DNA of 28,585 bases from a virus, in IMG/VR virus record IMGVR_UViG_3300030419_007499, positions 43,123 through 71,707 of that record; one strand, written 5' to 3'. How positions within the stretch are numbered: the first letter of the stretch is position 1; every line of letters begins with the position of its first letter. Below, one piece after another: positions 1-7,744 of the stretch. The translations under genes and the position numbers were made by a program. The notes beneath the pieces were generated by a model. It was given only the letters and a program-made list of their open reading frames with translations, was not told the DNA's origin and ran no database searches.

Positions 1-1
1 T

Positions 2-763
2 GAATTATGCCAAGCAATGGATGAAGTAGATACTGTTTTTCATTGTGCCGCGCTAGCTCGAGTTCAACCATCTATTGAGAATCCACAAAAATATCACAAA
101 GCAAATGTAGATGGAACATTTAACGTTCTTTTGTCCGCAAGAGATAGCAGAGTTCGCAGAGTTGTGTATAGTGCCTCTTCGTCAGCGTATGGAGATCAAT
201 CCCAAAGTCCACAGGTAGAGACTATGCCTACTGCCCCAATAAGCCCATATGGATTACAAAAACTCATAGGAGAACAATACTGTTTTGTTTTTTCAAAATG
301 TTATGGATTAGAAACTGTAAGTTTAAGATATTTTAATGTGTACGGAGAGAGACAAGTTGTTGGTGGAGCCTATTCTACAGTTGTTGGTATATTTTTAAAA
401 CAAAAAGAAGATGGCCAAAAATTAACCATTACGAACGATGGAGAACAAAGAAGAGACTTTACTTATGTCGGAGACGTCGTAGAAGCTAATTTTTTAGCCT
501 CTCAAAGCGATAAAGTTGGACAGGGAGAAGTAATTAATATAGGAAAAGGGAGCAACTATTCAGTTAATGAAATCGCAGAAATTATCGGAGGAGAAACAGA
601 AAATATAGGCGAAAGATTTGAGCCCAGGCAAACACTAGCAGATAATTCTCGCGCAAAAGAGCTTTTAGGATGGACGCCCAAAACCGATATTAAAGATTGG
701 ATAAATTCGGCTTTTTTCGTGCCTTTCGAATCTGAAGATTCCATCCTTCCAATTGGGCAATAA
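2..763 (+). CDS. NAD-dependent sugar epimerase/dehydratase, 5' end missing
   Basis: The reading frame is open to the left edge, so the N-terminal NAD-binding glycine motif lies outside the window. What remains is a typical extended short-chain dehydrogenase of the UDP-glucose 4-epimerase type. It shows VFHCAALARV near the start, a YSASSSAYGD segment, the catalytic YxxxK as SPYGLQKLIGEQY, then SLRYFNVYG and RRDFTYVGDVV, which binds the nucleotide sugar. The C-terminal GWTPKTDIKDWI is usual for the family. It probably makes or interconverts a nucleotide sugar for glycosylation of virion or host surface. With the GDP-mannose dehydratase at 7745 and the cupin at 16002 it forms a scattered sugar set. 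The exact substrate cannot be told. Confidence 0.85.
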   Translation, partial: ELCQAMDEVDTVFHCAALARVQPSIENPQKYHKANVDGTFNVLLSARDSRVRRVVYSASSSAYGDQSQSPQVETMPTAPISPYGLQKLIGEQYCFVFSKCYGLETVSLRYFNVYGERQVVGGAYSTVVGIFLKQKEDGQKLTITNDGEQRRDFTYVGDVVEANFLASQSDKVGQGEVINIGKGSNYSVNEIAEIIGGETENIGERFEPRQTLADNSRAKELLGWTPKTDIKDWINSAFFVPFESEDSILPIGQ

Positions 764-768
764 ATGTG

Positions 769-797
769 TTGACTTTGTCTTAGATTTGATATATCAT
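769..797 (+). promoter_or_regulatory. Sigma-70-like promoter upstream of nrdA
   Basis: TTGACT (769-774), a 17-base spacer, then TATCAT (792-797). Unlike most promoters here it would leave a leader of about 40 bases before the nrdA start at 844. A second motif (825-833) lies inside that leader. Confidence 0.65.
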
Positions 798-824
798 TTC
801 TATCTTCAGTTAGCTTAAACTGCA

Positions 825-833
825 AGTGTAAAT
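825..833 (+). promoter_or_regulatory. AGTGTAA-type motif upstream of nrdA
   Basis: AGTGTAAAT, 11 bases before the nrdA ATG, matches the recurring AGTGTAA(T/A) motif of this genome. No -35 is seen at the usual distance. With the promoter at 769 it may give nrdA two start sites. Confidence 0.45.
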
Positions 834-843
834 ACTTGAGCAT

Positions 844-3285
844 ATGAATATCAACGTAAAAAAACGCAACAATAGACTAGTCCCCTTCGAAGTAGAAAAA
901 ATTAACAGATCAGCAGAGAGAGCCTGCGAAAATTTAGAAAACGTTTCAGCCAGTGAAATCGTCTTAGACGCAAAAATAAAGCTTTACGACAAGGTAAAGA
1001 CGTCAGAAATTGACAAATCTTTGATTTCTTCAGCTAGTTCAAAGATAGAAAAAGAGCCAAATTATAATTACGTAGCCGCAAGACTACTTCTTAATACAAT
1101 TTACAAAGAAGTTTTTGGAGAGGGTGTAGATAGTCAAGCGTTTGAACTACAATATCATAAGTCTTTTATTACAAATCTCAAAAAGCTTATAAAAGAAGGA
1201 ATTGTTGATCCAAAGTTAGCCGAGTTTGATCTTAAGAAAATTTCGGAGTCAATAGACACACAAAGAGATTTAAGTTGGAAATATTTAGGCATCCAAACTA
1301 TTTATGATAGATATTTACTTCACATAGATGGACGCAGAATGGAAAGTCCTCAAGGCTTTTTTATGAGAGTCGCTATGGGATTAGCGTTAGCTGAAAAAGA
1401 AAATAGAGAAGATTGGGCAATTAAGTTTTACAATACCCTTTCTTCTTTTGACTTAATGTCTAGCACTCCAACTTTATTCAATAGCGGTACAGTGCATCCG
1501 CAACTTTCTTCATGCTACCTAAATACATTTGAAGATTCTATTGATGGAATTTTTGATGGTCTCTGGCAAGAAGCTCGTAAAAGCAAGTTTGCTGGCGGCT
1601 TAGGCATGGATGTCACCCCATACAGGGCAAGAGGATCTTATATTAAGGGCACAAACGGCGAAAATCAAGGTCCAGTATATTTTTGGAAACTCTATGGAGA
1701 TATGCTTGTTGCAGTCAACCAAGGGGGTAAAAGAAAAGGTGCGGGATGCGCATATTTAGAAACTTGGCATGCAGACATAGAAGACTTCCTAGAGCTTCGC
1801 AAAAATGTGGGCGACGAAAGGATGAGATCTCACGATATGAATACTGCTAATTGGATTCCTGATCTTTTTCTTAAGCAAGTCGAACAAGATAAAGATTGGT
1901 ATTTGTTTAGCCCAAATGAAACTCCAGAACTTCATGAAATCTATGGAGAAGATTTTGAATCTAAATATTGGGAATATGTCGAAAAAGGCAAAAACGGAGA
2001 GCTTAGAGTTTTTAAAGAAGTACGAGCAAAAGAGCTTTGGAAAAAAATGCTAAAAGCTTTATTTGAAACTGGCCATCCATGGATGACATTTAAAGATCCA
2101 TCAAATATTAGATACTCAAACCAACACGTGGGCACTGTCCACTCGAGTAATTTGTGCACCGAAATACTTTTACATACAAAACCCACAAAATACAGCGATG
2201 GCAATTTACGAGGAGTTGAAGAACACGGAGAAACTGCGGTTTGCAATCTTGCGTCGATTAATTTAAAAAATCATCTCAAAAAAAGAACTCTAGATTTCGA
2301 CAAAATACAAAAAACAGCGGAAATAGGAATGAGAATGTTGGACAATGTTGTAGACATTAATTTTTATCCAACAAAAGAATCGGAAAACGCGAACGTACGC
2401 CATCGTCCAGTTGGATTAGGCAGTATGGGTTGGCATGACGTATTTTATGCTCTTGATGTAGACTACTCAAGCAATGAAGCTGTTGAATGGTCAGATAAAA
2501 TTTATGAGCACATAAGCTATTCAGCTATTTTAGCCTCTAGCAAATTAGCAAAGGAAAGAGGTAAATACTCCACGTATCAAGGTTCTTTGTGGGACCAAGG
2601 AGTGTTACCTATTGATACATATAAAAATTTATTTAAAACAAGAGGCCAAAGACCTAGAACCACAACAAGCTTAGATTGGGATGCTGTTAGAAAGCATATC
2701 TCAGAGCACGGCATGAGGAATAGCAACACAATGGCCATCGCGCCAACAGCAACAATTTCCTACATTTGCGGTTGTTCACAATCTATTGAGCCTAATTTTG
2801 GAGTTATTTTTGTGTACTCTACTCTTTCTGGAGAGTTTACTCAAATTAATGAATATTTTGTAGAAGATATTAAAAAAGCTGGATTATGGAGTCAAGAATT
2901 TATAGATGCGATCAAATCAGTTGATGGGGACTTATCCAAACTAGAGAATACTATCCCAGACAAAATCAAGGAAAAGTATAAAACCGCATTCCATCAAGAT
3001 CAGTTAAAGCTAATAGATTGTGCCGCAGCAAGACAAAAATGGATTGACCAAGGGCAAAGTCTAAATTTGTATAATAACAAAACCAGCTTAAAGTTTTTAA
3101 ATGATATGTACATGCATGCATGGAAATCTGGACTTAAAACAACTTATTACTTAAGAAGCACCGCTGCAAGTGTAGTAGAGAAATCAACAGTTTCTAACCA
3201 AAAAAAAGAATACACGGAAGAGGAAGTTATGGCCTGTTCTATTGAGGCAATGAAAAATGGCGAAGAGTGCGAAGCCTGTCAGTAG
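844..3285 (+). CDS. nrdA: Ribonucleoside-diphosphate reductase alpha subunit, class I
   Basis: The 813-residue catalytic subunit reduces ribonucleotides to deoxyribonucleotides for phage DNA synthesis and works with NrdB (3766). One ATP-cone regulatory domain fills about residues 1-95. The catalytic set is complete: C224 and C467 are the redox pair and N436-L-C438-T-E440 is the active-site loop with the thiyl cysteine. The Tyr pair of the radical pathway is Y768-Y769 in TTYYLRS. The C-terminal tail ends ECEACQ, providing the swinging CxxC that is re-reduced by thioredoxin or glutaredoxin. Motifs are intact over normal length, so it should be active. The dUTPase sits between it and nrdB. Only the partner subunit has an unusual residue. 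Confidence 0.96.
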   Translation: MNINVKKRNNRLVPFEVEKINRSAERACENLENVSASEIVLDAKIKLYDKVKTSEIDKSLISSASSKIEKEPNYNYVAARLLLNTIYKEVFGEGVDSQAFELQYHKSFITNLKKLIKEGIVDPKLAEFDLKKISESIDTQRDLSWKYLGIQTIYDRYLLHIDGRRMESPQGFFMRVAMGLALAEKENREDWAIKFYNTLSSFDLMSSTPTLFNSGTVHPQLSSCYLNTFEDSIDGIFDGLWQEARKSKFAGGLGMDVTPYRARGSYIKGTNGENQGPVYFWKLYGDMLVAVNQGGKRKGAGCAYLETWHADIEDFLELRKNVGDERMRSHDMNTANWIPDLFLKQVEQDKDWYLFSPNETPELHEIYGEDFESKYWEYVEKGKNGELRVFKEVRAKELWKKMLKALFETGHPWMTFKDPSNIRYSNQHVGTVHSSNLCTEILLHTKPTKYSDGNLRGVEEHGETAVCNLASINLKNHLKKRTLDFDKIQKTAEIGMRMLDNVVDINFYPTKESENANVRHRPVGLGSMGWHDVFYALDVDYSSNEAVEWSDKIYEHISYSAILASSKLAKERGKYSTYQGSLWDQGVLPIDTYKNLFKTRGQRPRTTTSLDWDAVRKHISEHGMRNSNTMAIAPTATISYICGCSQSIEPNFGVIFVYSTLSGEFTQINEYFVEDIKKAGLWSQEFIDAIKSVDGDLSKLENTIPDKIKEKYKTAFHQDQLKLIDCAAARQKWIDQGQSLNLYNNKTSLKFLNDMYMHAWKSGLKTTYYLRSTAASVVEKSTVSNQKKEYTEEEVMACSIEAMKNGEECEACQ

Positions 3286-3291
3286 ATTATA

Positions 3292-3300
3292 GGTGTAATA
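3292..3300 (+). promoter_or_regulatory. GTGTAAT-type motif upstream of dut
   Basis: GGTGTAATA directly after the nrdA stop, 12 bases before the dut ATG at 3312. It belongs to the second, -35-less motif class. Its position inside the longest possible upstream frame argues against a dut start before 3312. Confidence 0.5.
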
Positions 3301-3311
3301 TTATCTTACCT

Positions 3312-3734
3312 ATGAACATAGAAATTAAAAAGCTACATGACGATGCTTATCTTCCGTCGAGAAATAGCTCTGGCGATGCTGGGTACGATTTGTACGCAAT
3401 TGGCCACGATGTTGTTAGAGCTGGAGAAAGAAAACTTGTAAACACAGGGGTTAGCATTGCCATTCCCCATGGGTATTATGGCAGAATTGCCCCTAGATCA
3501 GGTTTGGCCCTTAATCATGGGATAGATATTTTAGCTGGAGTTGTTGATTCTGGATACAGAGGGGAAATTTGCGCGCTTTTAGTCAACCTAGGGGACAAAA
3601 ACTTTGCTTACAGAAAAGGAGATAGAATAGCCCAACTTATTATCGAAAAATGCCACGACGTTAGTTGGAAGCAAGTTCAAGAACTTAATGGTACGCATAG
3701 AGGCGACGATGGATTTGGAAGTTCTGGGGATTGA
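3312..3734 (+). CDS. dut: Deoxyuridine 5'-triphosphate nucleotidohydrolase (dUTPase)
   Basis: This is a trimeric-type dUTPase of 140 residues. It hydrolyses dUTP to dUMP, keeping uracil out of DNA and feeding thymidylate synthesis by ThyX (6312). All five family motifs are visible in order: SSGDAGYDLYA, APRSGLALNHG, the uracil-binding GIDILAGVVDSGYRGE, KGDRIAQLII and the C-terminal P-loop-like RGDDGFGSSG. The start at 3312 gives MNIEIKKLHDDAYLP, the normal family beginning; a longer frame from 3267 would run through the end of nrdA and the promoter motif. Its stop codon lies inside the -35 element of the nrdB promoter. Confidence 0.95.
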   Translation: MNIEIKKLHDDAYLPSRNSSGDAGYDLYAIGHDVVRAGERKLVNTGVSIAIPHGYYGRIAPRSGLALNHGIDILAGVVDSGYRGEICALLVNLGDKNFAYRKGDRIAQLIIEKCHDVSWKQVQELNGTHRGDDGFGSSGD

Positions 3735-3759
3735 CATACAAACCAATATCTGTTATAAT
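3731..3759 (+). promoter_or_regulatory. Leaderless promoter of nrdB
   Basis: Perfect consensus TTGACA (3731-3736), 17-base spacer, TATAAT (3754-3759). The nrdB ATG begins at 3766, only 6 bases after the -10, so the expected transcription start falls on the start codon. There is no room for a ribosome binding site. The -35 overlaps the dut stop codon. Confidence 0.85.
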
Positions 3760-3765
3760 ATTTAA

Positions 3766-4770
3766 ATGAAGAGCGGAAATCTCCTAGAAAAAGAAACTGC
3801 AGGCGTTAACCAAATCTTGCCCCACAAACACAAATGGGCTTGGGAATTGTACGAACAGGCAATAAAAAACAATTGGGTTCCAACTGAAGTCCCAATGGCT
3901 AAAGATGTCCAAAATTGGAAAAACTCCAAATCAGATTTAAGCGAAGACGAAAGATTAGTAATCAAAAGATGTTTAGGTTTTTTTGCTGGCAGCGAATCTC
4001 TAGTCGCCAACAATTTAATGACTCTTGCCAAGTTTATTACTGATCCAGAATGCAGGCAGTATATGGCTCGACAAATGTATGAGGAGTGTTTACATAATCA
4101 TACTATTGTTTATATATGCGACAGTTTAAGTTTAGATATTAAAGAGGTTTACGAAGCTTATGCGAGCATTCCTTCCATCAAGGAAAAAGACGAGTTTTTA
4201 ATGGAGGTTACAAGCGACCTCAATAGGCAAGAATTTTCAACACAAACGCTAGAAGGCAAAAGAGAGCTTATAAAAGCTGCGTTTACCTACTGGATTGTTT
4301 GCGAAGGAACTTTCTTTTTTAGTGGTTTTGCTATGCTTTTAGCATTATCAGATAAAATCCCAGGAATTGCCGAACAAATTCAATACACCCTCAGAGATGA
4401 AAGTTTGCACATTAAATTCGGTACAAATCTTCTCAATAAACTTAAAGAGCAATATCCATCAACTTGGACCAAATCTTTTGAAAAAGAACTAACAAAGATA
4501 GTGCAAAAAGCGGTAGAGTTAGAAATCAAATATGCCGAAGATGTTTTGCCTAGAGGGATTTTAGGCTTAAATTCTTCAATGTTTGTTAGTTATATGCAGT
4601 TTATAGCCAACAGAAGACTTGAAGCGCTAGATATGGAGTTTAGATACGAAAGCGATTCTAACCCGTTCCCTTGGTTAAGTGAGGTGATTGATCTTAAAAA
4701 GCAAAAGAATTTCTTTGAAACTAGAGTGATCGACTACCAAGATCATTCTGCACTAGAAGATGATTTTTAA
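3766..4770 (+). CDS. nrdB: Ribonucleotide reductase beta subunit, class Ic-like, radical Tyr replaced by Ile
   Basis: The 334-residue metallocofactor subunit supplies the oxidising equivalent to NrdA. The dimetal ligands are all present: E77 (GSESL), E107 and H110 (YEECLHNHT), E180 (CEGTFFF), E212 and H215 (LRDESLH). A Glu rather than Asp as first ligand and the overall sequence (KWAWELY, NNWVPTEVPM, GFF.GSESLV.NN, LPRGILGL, KNFFETRV) resemble class Ic proteins such as that of Chlamydia trachomatis, which uses a Mn/Fe centre and has Phe where others carry the radical Tyr. Here that position, four residues after H110, is Ile114 (codon 4105-4107). A tyrosyl radical at this site is therefore impossible. 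The radical-free Mn/Fe mechanism is inferred, not shown. Confidence 0.95.
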   Translation: MKSGNLLEKETAGVNQILPHKHKWAWELYEQAIKNNWVPTEVPMAKDVQNWKNSKSDLSEDERLVIKRCLGFFAGSESLVANNLMTLAKFITDPECRQYMARQMYEECLHNHTIVYICDSLSLDIKEVYEAYASIPSIKEKDEFLMEVTSDLNRQEFSTQTLEGKRELIKAAFTYWIVCEGTFFFSGFAMLLALSDKIPGIAEQIQYTLRDESLHIKFGTNLLNKLKEQYPSTWTKSFEKELTKIVQKAVELEIKYAEDVLPRGILGLNSSMFVSYMQFIANRRLEALDMEFRYESDSNPFPWLSEVIDLKKQKNFFETRVIDYQDHSALEDDF

Positions 4771-4805
4771 TTTTTTTTAAAAAAAATAGATAAATTTAAT
4801 TTTAT

Positions 4806-4814
4806 GTGTAATAT
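4806..4814 (+). promoter_or_regulatory. GTGTAAT-type promoter motif, 7 bases before start
   Basis: GTGTAATAT; the TGTAAT core (4807-4812) lies 7 bases before the ATG at 4820. No -35 is visible. An A/T-only tract (about 4771-4800) precedes it. Confidence 0.55.
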
Positions 4815-4819
4815 ATGAT

Positions 4820-5287
4820 ATGGCATTACAAGTAACAGTTACAGGAGATAATGGGCTAGATATTAGCTATTGGAAGATTTCAGACATATCTAATCAATTT
4901 GACGGGAATAAGATAGACCTCAGATTTAGCATGAATGGCTATAAAGACGCAGATTGGAGAGCTAAAGATGCATCAGCAAAAACTTTGACATTTCATGTTT
5001 TAAGTCAATTTGACGGAAGCCCAGCCGTTCTTTATAACGACTCAGACGAATCCAATGGCGACATTCCAGTGGGAAAAAGCGTTGGAGACGTAAAGACGGC
5101 GGCAGTTCCTGCAGGCACCAACCCTGCAGACAGGTCGGCTACAATCTTAAATAATACAAGCGGAGATCTCAGGGCACCATTGTACGCATGGCTTAAAACG
5201 CACAACGCCACCGCAACAGACGGCCCAGCAGATGATTACGGAAACGGTTCTCAGGTCGTAAACTGGTCTTCTGCCACAGACGTTTAA
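4820..5287 (+). CDS. Hypothetical protein, possible virion component
   Basis: A 155-residue protein beginning MALQVTVTGDNGLDISYWKI, rich in Thr, Asn, Asp, Ala and Gly, with no signal peptide or membrane segment. The alternating pattern of the first 60 residues suggests beta-sandwich structure, and small proteins opening in this way are common among phage tail-associated genes. That resemblance is by eye only. It stands alone, with a GTGTAAT motif in front and a strong intrinsic terminator behind, which suggests separately controlled and probably high expression, as for an abundant virion protein. No catalytic motif was recognised. Confidence 0.75.
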   Translation: MALQVTVTGDNGLDISYWKISDISNQFDGNKIDLRFSMNGYKDADWRAKDASAKTLTFHVLSQFDGSPAVLYNDSDESNGDIPVGKSVGDVKTAAVPAGTNPADRSATILNNTSGDLRAPLYAWLKTHNATATDGPADDYGNGSQVVNWSSATDV

Positions 5288-5303
5288 TAACCCTTAAAAC
5301 TAA

Positions 5304-5337
5304 ATGCCCCAGTTAACTGTTGCTGGGGTATTTTTTT
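5304..5337 (+). terminator. Intrinsic terminator
   Basis: A hairpin with arms ATGCCCCAG (5304-5312) and CTGGGGTAT (5323-5331, one G-U pair) has a 10-base loop and is followed by a run of T to 5337. It closes the transcript of the 4820 gene 17 bases after its stop. From here to 5456 there is only A/T-rich sequence without a gene. Confidence 0.88.
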
Positions 5338-5456
5338 ATCGGACTGGGCAATAATTCCCAAATTTTTTGTAAATATTTCCCATAAATATTTTTTTTAAAA
5401 AAGTTTTAATAAAAACACTAGTAAGCAGCTAAATTTCACATTGGTATGGTTTTTGC

Positions 5457-5466
5457 TGTAATATTA
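5457..5466 (+). promoter_or_regulatory. TGTAAT-type promoter motif
   Basis: TGTAATATTA (5457-5466), 10 bases before the ATG at 5473. A poor -35 (TTCACA, 5435-5440, 16-base spacing) can be proposed. The motif lies inside the longer frame that starts at 5446, which supports the 5473 start. Confidence 0.5.
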
Positions 5467-5472
5467 ATTACC

Positions 5473-5991
5473 ATGAACATTATTCATCGTATATCTAAAG
5501 TCGGACTAGTCGCAATTATTGCGTCAGTACTATCAACAGTCGAGGCTGGCCCTAAAAAGGGCAAAGAAAAGCCCGATAAACCTCGCCCCGAAAAGAAAAT
5601 TGATAGGGAGAAAGTCAAAGAGCGCTTAAAAGCTGCATTTGACAAGCGCAAAAAGCGCCGCGGAGACGCAAAAAAGAGAGGTAGCGAGGTTCGAAGCAAA
5701 GGCAGAGCATGGGGCAAGCTAGTCAGAAATGACGAGAAAATAAAAGAGCTTAAAAAAGATTTTGAAAAAGCCTCTGAAAAAATCAAGTTAGGTTTTGACA
5801 AGTCAAAGTGGAAAGATGCCACGGACGAACAAAAAGAAGCCTTACGCGAAAAAATGAGAGCTGCTCGTAAAGAGTGGGAAGTATTAGCTAAAAAGCACAG
5901 AGAAGAAGTTCGCAAGCGTATGGTCGAAATCAGAAAAGAATTTGCTAATAAACGCGACAAAGTTATTGATGGCAACAAGCCAGGAGAATAA
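5473..5991 (+). CDS. Secreted Lys/Arg/Glu-rich coiled-coil protein
   Basis: A 172-residue product that starts MNIIHRISKVGLVAIIASVLSTVEAGPKKG. This is a Sec signal peptide with a hydrophobic core at about residues 9-20 and probable cleavage after VEA. The mature part is extremely rich in Lys, Arg and Glu, with long helical heptad-like stretches (residues 50-165) and no cysteine. Such a protein would be exported to the periplasm or outside and could bind nucleic acid or anionic surface polymers. Secreted proteins of this composition are common in Verrucomicrobiota/Planctomycetota, so it may have a host origin. No known family was recognised and no enzyme motif is present. Confidence 0.8.
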   Translation: MNIIHRISKVGLVAIIASVLSTVEAGPKKGKEKPDKPRPEKKIDREKVKERLKAAFDKRKKRRGDAKKRGSEVRSKGRAWGKLVRNDEKIKELKKDFEKASEKIKLGFDKSKWKDATDEQKEALREKMRAARKEWEVLAKKHREEVRKRMVEIRKEFANKRDKVIDGNKPGE

Positions 5992-5994
5992 TAC

Positions 5995-6011
5995 TTGACA
6001 TATATTGTCAA
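5995..6011. repeat. Inverted repeat over the -35, possible operator
   Basis: TTGACA-TATAT-TGTCAA: perfect 6-bp arms around a 5-base centre, with the left arm being the -35 hexamer itself. A dimeric repressor bound here would block the promoter. Function is inferred from position only. Confidence 0.4.
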
Positions 6012-6022
6012 TCTGCTATAAT
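5995..6022 (+). promoter_or_regulatory. Leaderless promoter of the 6030 membrane-protein gene
   Basis: TTGACA (5995-6000), 16-base spacer, TATAAT (6017-6022). The ATG at 6030 lies 7 bases after the -10, so the mRNA would be leaderless or nearly so. A 6-bp inverted repeat overlaps the -35. Confidence 0.85.
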
Positions 6023-6029
6023 ATTCCGC

Positions 6030-6263
6030 ATGAAAGCATTCTTAAACTATGAGTACATGATTACTCCAGGAGTCCTTAAGATTCTATCTTACATCGGAAT
6101 GGTATTAGCAGTCATTATTGGCTTGTTTACCGCGTTTACAGCTGAGCTATTTACTGGACTCGGCACAGCAGTTCTCGGGCCAATCGTTGTGCGTATTTAC
6201 GCAGAACTAATGCTTGTTATTTTTGAAGTACATAAAGAACTTAAGAAAATAGCAAATAAGTAG
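6030..6263 (+). CDS. Small DUF4282-like membrane protein
   Basis: A 77-residue protein with two hydrophobic segments, about residues 13-35 and 40-65. The beginning NYEYMITPGVLKILSYIG and the end VVRIYAELMLVIFEVHKELKKI match the layout I associate with DUF4282, a family of small inner-membrane proteins of unknown role found in bacteria and some phages. It is preceded by a strong consensus promoter and stands as a single gene before the thyX promoter. A role in the membrane, for example in lysis control or superinfection exclusion, is possible but nothing in the sequence decides it. Confidence 0.75.
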   Translation: MKAFLNYEYMITPGVLKILSYIGMVLAVIIGLFTAFTAELFTGLGTAVLGPIVVRIYAELMLVIFEVHKELKKIANK

Positions 6264-6273
6264 TAAAAAATGA

Positions 6274-6302
6274 TTGACTATCGGCTGGGTAGTTGGTATA
6301 AT
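6274..6302 (+). promoter_or_regulatory. Near-leaderless promoter of thyX
   Basis: TTGACT (6274-6279), 17-base spacer, TATAAT (6297-6302). The thyX ATG is at 6312, 9 bases after the -10, leaving at most a 2-3 base leader. Confidence 0.85.
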
Positions 6303-6311
6303 AACTAGCAC

Positions 6312-6947
6312 ATGAACGTTAGTTTAGTATCAGTTACCCAGCCTTTTCTTTCAGAACTCAAAAGCCCAGAAGACATAATTGCGTATTGCGCTAGAGTTTC
6401 GAACCCTTCAAACCAATTAAACACAGAAACTGCCCCGAAACTATTAAAATTTTTAGTAAAACATAAACATTGGTCACCATTTGAGATGGTGGATATGACC
6501 ATGGAAATTAAAACAAGCCGAGCTATCGCGGCTCAAGTTTTAAGACACCGTAGCTTTTCTTTTCAAGAATTTAGTCAAAGATATTCTCAGGCGCAAGTTT
6601 TAGAAAAACTAGAATTGCGAAAACAGGCAGAGAAAAACAGGCAAAGCAGTGTTGATAAATACGAAAATCCAGTTTTACAAACGAAGGTCAGAGAGCACAT
6701 AGCCAAAGGAGTCAGCTTATACAATAATTTAATTGAAGACGGAGTAGCAAAAGAGTCTGCAAGAATGATTCTGCCTCTCACAACAGAAACAACAATGTAC
6801 ATGAAGGGCAGTATAAGAAGTTGGGCTCATTATATAGATTTAAGAACGGAACAAAATACACAAAAAGAACATAGGGAAATAGCACAAGCTTGCAAGCAAA
6901 TTTTTCAAGAAAACTTCCCAGCAGTAAGTGAAGCATTATGGACTTAA
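6312..6947 (+). CDS. thyX: Flavin-dependent thymidylate synthase
   Basis: A 211-residue ThyX that converts dUMP to dTMP with methylene-tetrahydrofolate, NADPH and FAD. The diagnostic RHRx7S motif is RHRSFSFQEFS (R78 to S88), followed by QRYS. The usual Asn-Glu of the motif reads Gln-Glu here. ESARMILPLTTETTMYMKGSIRSWAHYIDLR toward the C-terminus is also typical of the family. It completes a dTTP route with dUTPase (3312) and dCMP deaminase (22302), both of which yield dUMP. The stop overlaps the next gene by 10 bases, so the two are probably co-transcribed from the promoter at 6274. Confidence 0.95.
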   Translation: MNVSLVSVTQPFLSELKSPEDIIAYCARVSNPSNQLNTETAPKLLKFLVKHKHWSPFEMVDMTMEIKTSRAIAAQVLRHRSFSFQEFSQRYSQAQVLEKLELRKQAEKNRQSSVDKYENPVLQTKVREHIAKGVSLYNNLIEDGVAKESARMILPLTTETTMYMKGSIRSWAHYIDLRTEQNTQKEHREIAQACKQIFQENFPAVSEALWT

Positions 6948-7741
6948 AAGAAGAAATAATGTCAGAAATCCATAGATTATATGGAAAAGATGGATATCAA
7001 GGCGTAGATAATTGGCATTCAGTCAGGAGGGAGCAAGCCTGGAACAATCTACACCTAAAAAAAGAAAAAAAGCAAGAAATGTATGAGGCCTTACAGGCTT
7101 CAAGAGGGTTAAATTTATCCGCATTAATGTCATTTGAAGAAAATATTAATTTAACAAAAAAAGAAATGAGCCTTCCGTTTGAAGGCAGAGAACAATTTAG
7201 GTTAGATTTACTAGCCACTGCAATAAAGTACGATTCTAAAAACGACATCTGCGTACTAGATGAAGTGGACACTGTCTATGAGCTTGGTTTTCGCTGGCCA
7301 AGATTATTAAAACACTACCAAGAAGCAGGAAAAAAAGCTGTTGGTTATGATGTAGTAAAATTAAATGTTTTAATAGGGCAGTACTTAGGATATGATTGTC
7401 AATTTCACGATCTATCATCTGATGAGCCTTTATTTTTCGAAGAAAACAGCCTCATAATCGCTTATGACGTTTTTGAGCACTTGCCAGATCCGCGCAAGGC
7501 AATTAAAAAAGTTTATGATGGAATGCAGGAAAATTCTTTTTTCCACATAGAAGTTCCAACCGAAAGTTTTAATAATATTCGCTTGGGTCATTTTTATGCA
7601 TTTAAAAATGGAGAATTAAGAAAAGTTATAGAAGACTTTGACAAAGGCAGAAGCAGATTTGAGATTTTGCTATCTAATCCATATAGACCTCAAGGCATAG
7701 CCACCGCAGTCCCCCAATCAATTTTATGCACAAAACCATAA
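6938..7741 (+). CDS. SAM-dependent methyltransferase-like protein
   Basis: A 267-residue protein. Residues 105-210 read as a class I methyltransferase fold: YELGFRWPRLL in the place of the glycine-rich SAM loop (degenerate), VGYDV as the acidic beta-2 end, then the characteristic DVFEHLPDPRKAIKKVYDG and FFHIEVPTE. This DxxEHl.dP block is typical of Methyltransf_23/UbiE-like small-molecule or sugar methyltransferases. The first 100 residues are charged and helical and unassigned. The start overlaps thyX by 10 bases and gmd follows 3 bases after the stop. Given that neighbour, a sugar or glycan target is plausible, but the substrate is unknown. Confidence 0.72.
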   Translation: MDLKEEIMSEIHRLYGKDGYQGVDNWHSVRREQAWNNLHLKKEKKQEMYEALQASRGLNLSALMSFEENINLTKKEMSLPFEGREQFRLDLLATAIKYDSKNDICVLDEVDTVYELGFRWPRLLKHYQEAGKKAVGYDVVKLNVLIGQYLGYDCQFHDLSSDEPLFFEENSLIIAYDVFEHLPDPRKAIKKVYDGMQENSFFHIEVPTESFNNIRLGHFYAFKNGELRKVIEDFDKGRSRFEILLSNPYRPQGIATAVPQSILCTKP

Positions 7742-7744
7742 TAT

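Noticed and set aside
3267-3311. Longer dUTPase start
   Set aside because: It would add 15 residues encoded by the nrdA end and by the promoter motif; the ATG at 3312 gives the normal family N-terminus.
4771-4800. T8A8 stretch after nrdB as a terminator
   Set aside because: It is an A/T-only palindrome without a GC stem, so termination there is not supported.
5484-6011. Long open frame on the minus strand opposite the Lys-rich gene
   Set aside because: It is the mirror of a Lys/Glu-rich plus-strand gene that has a signal peptide and promoter; the mirror protein has only Ser/Leu/Phe runs.
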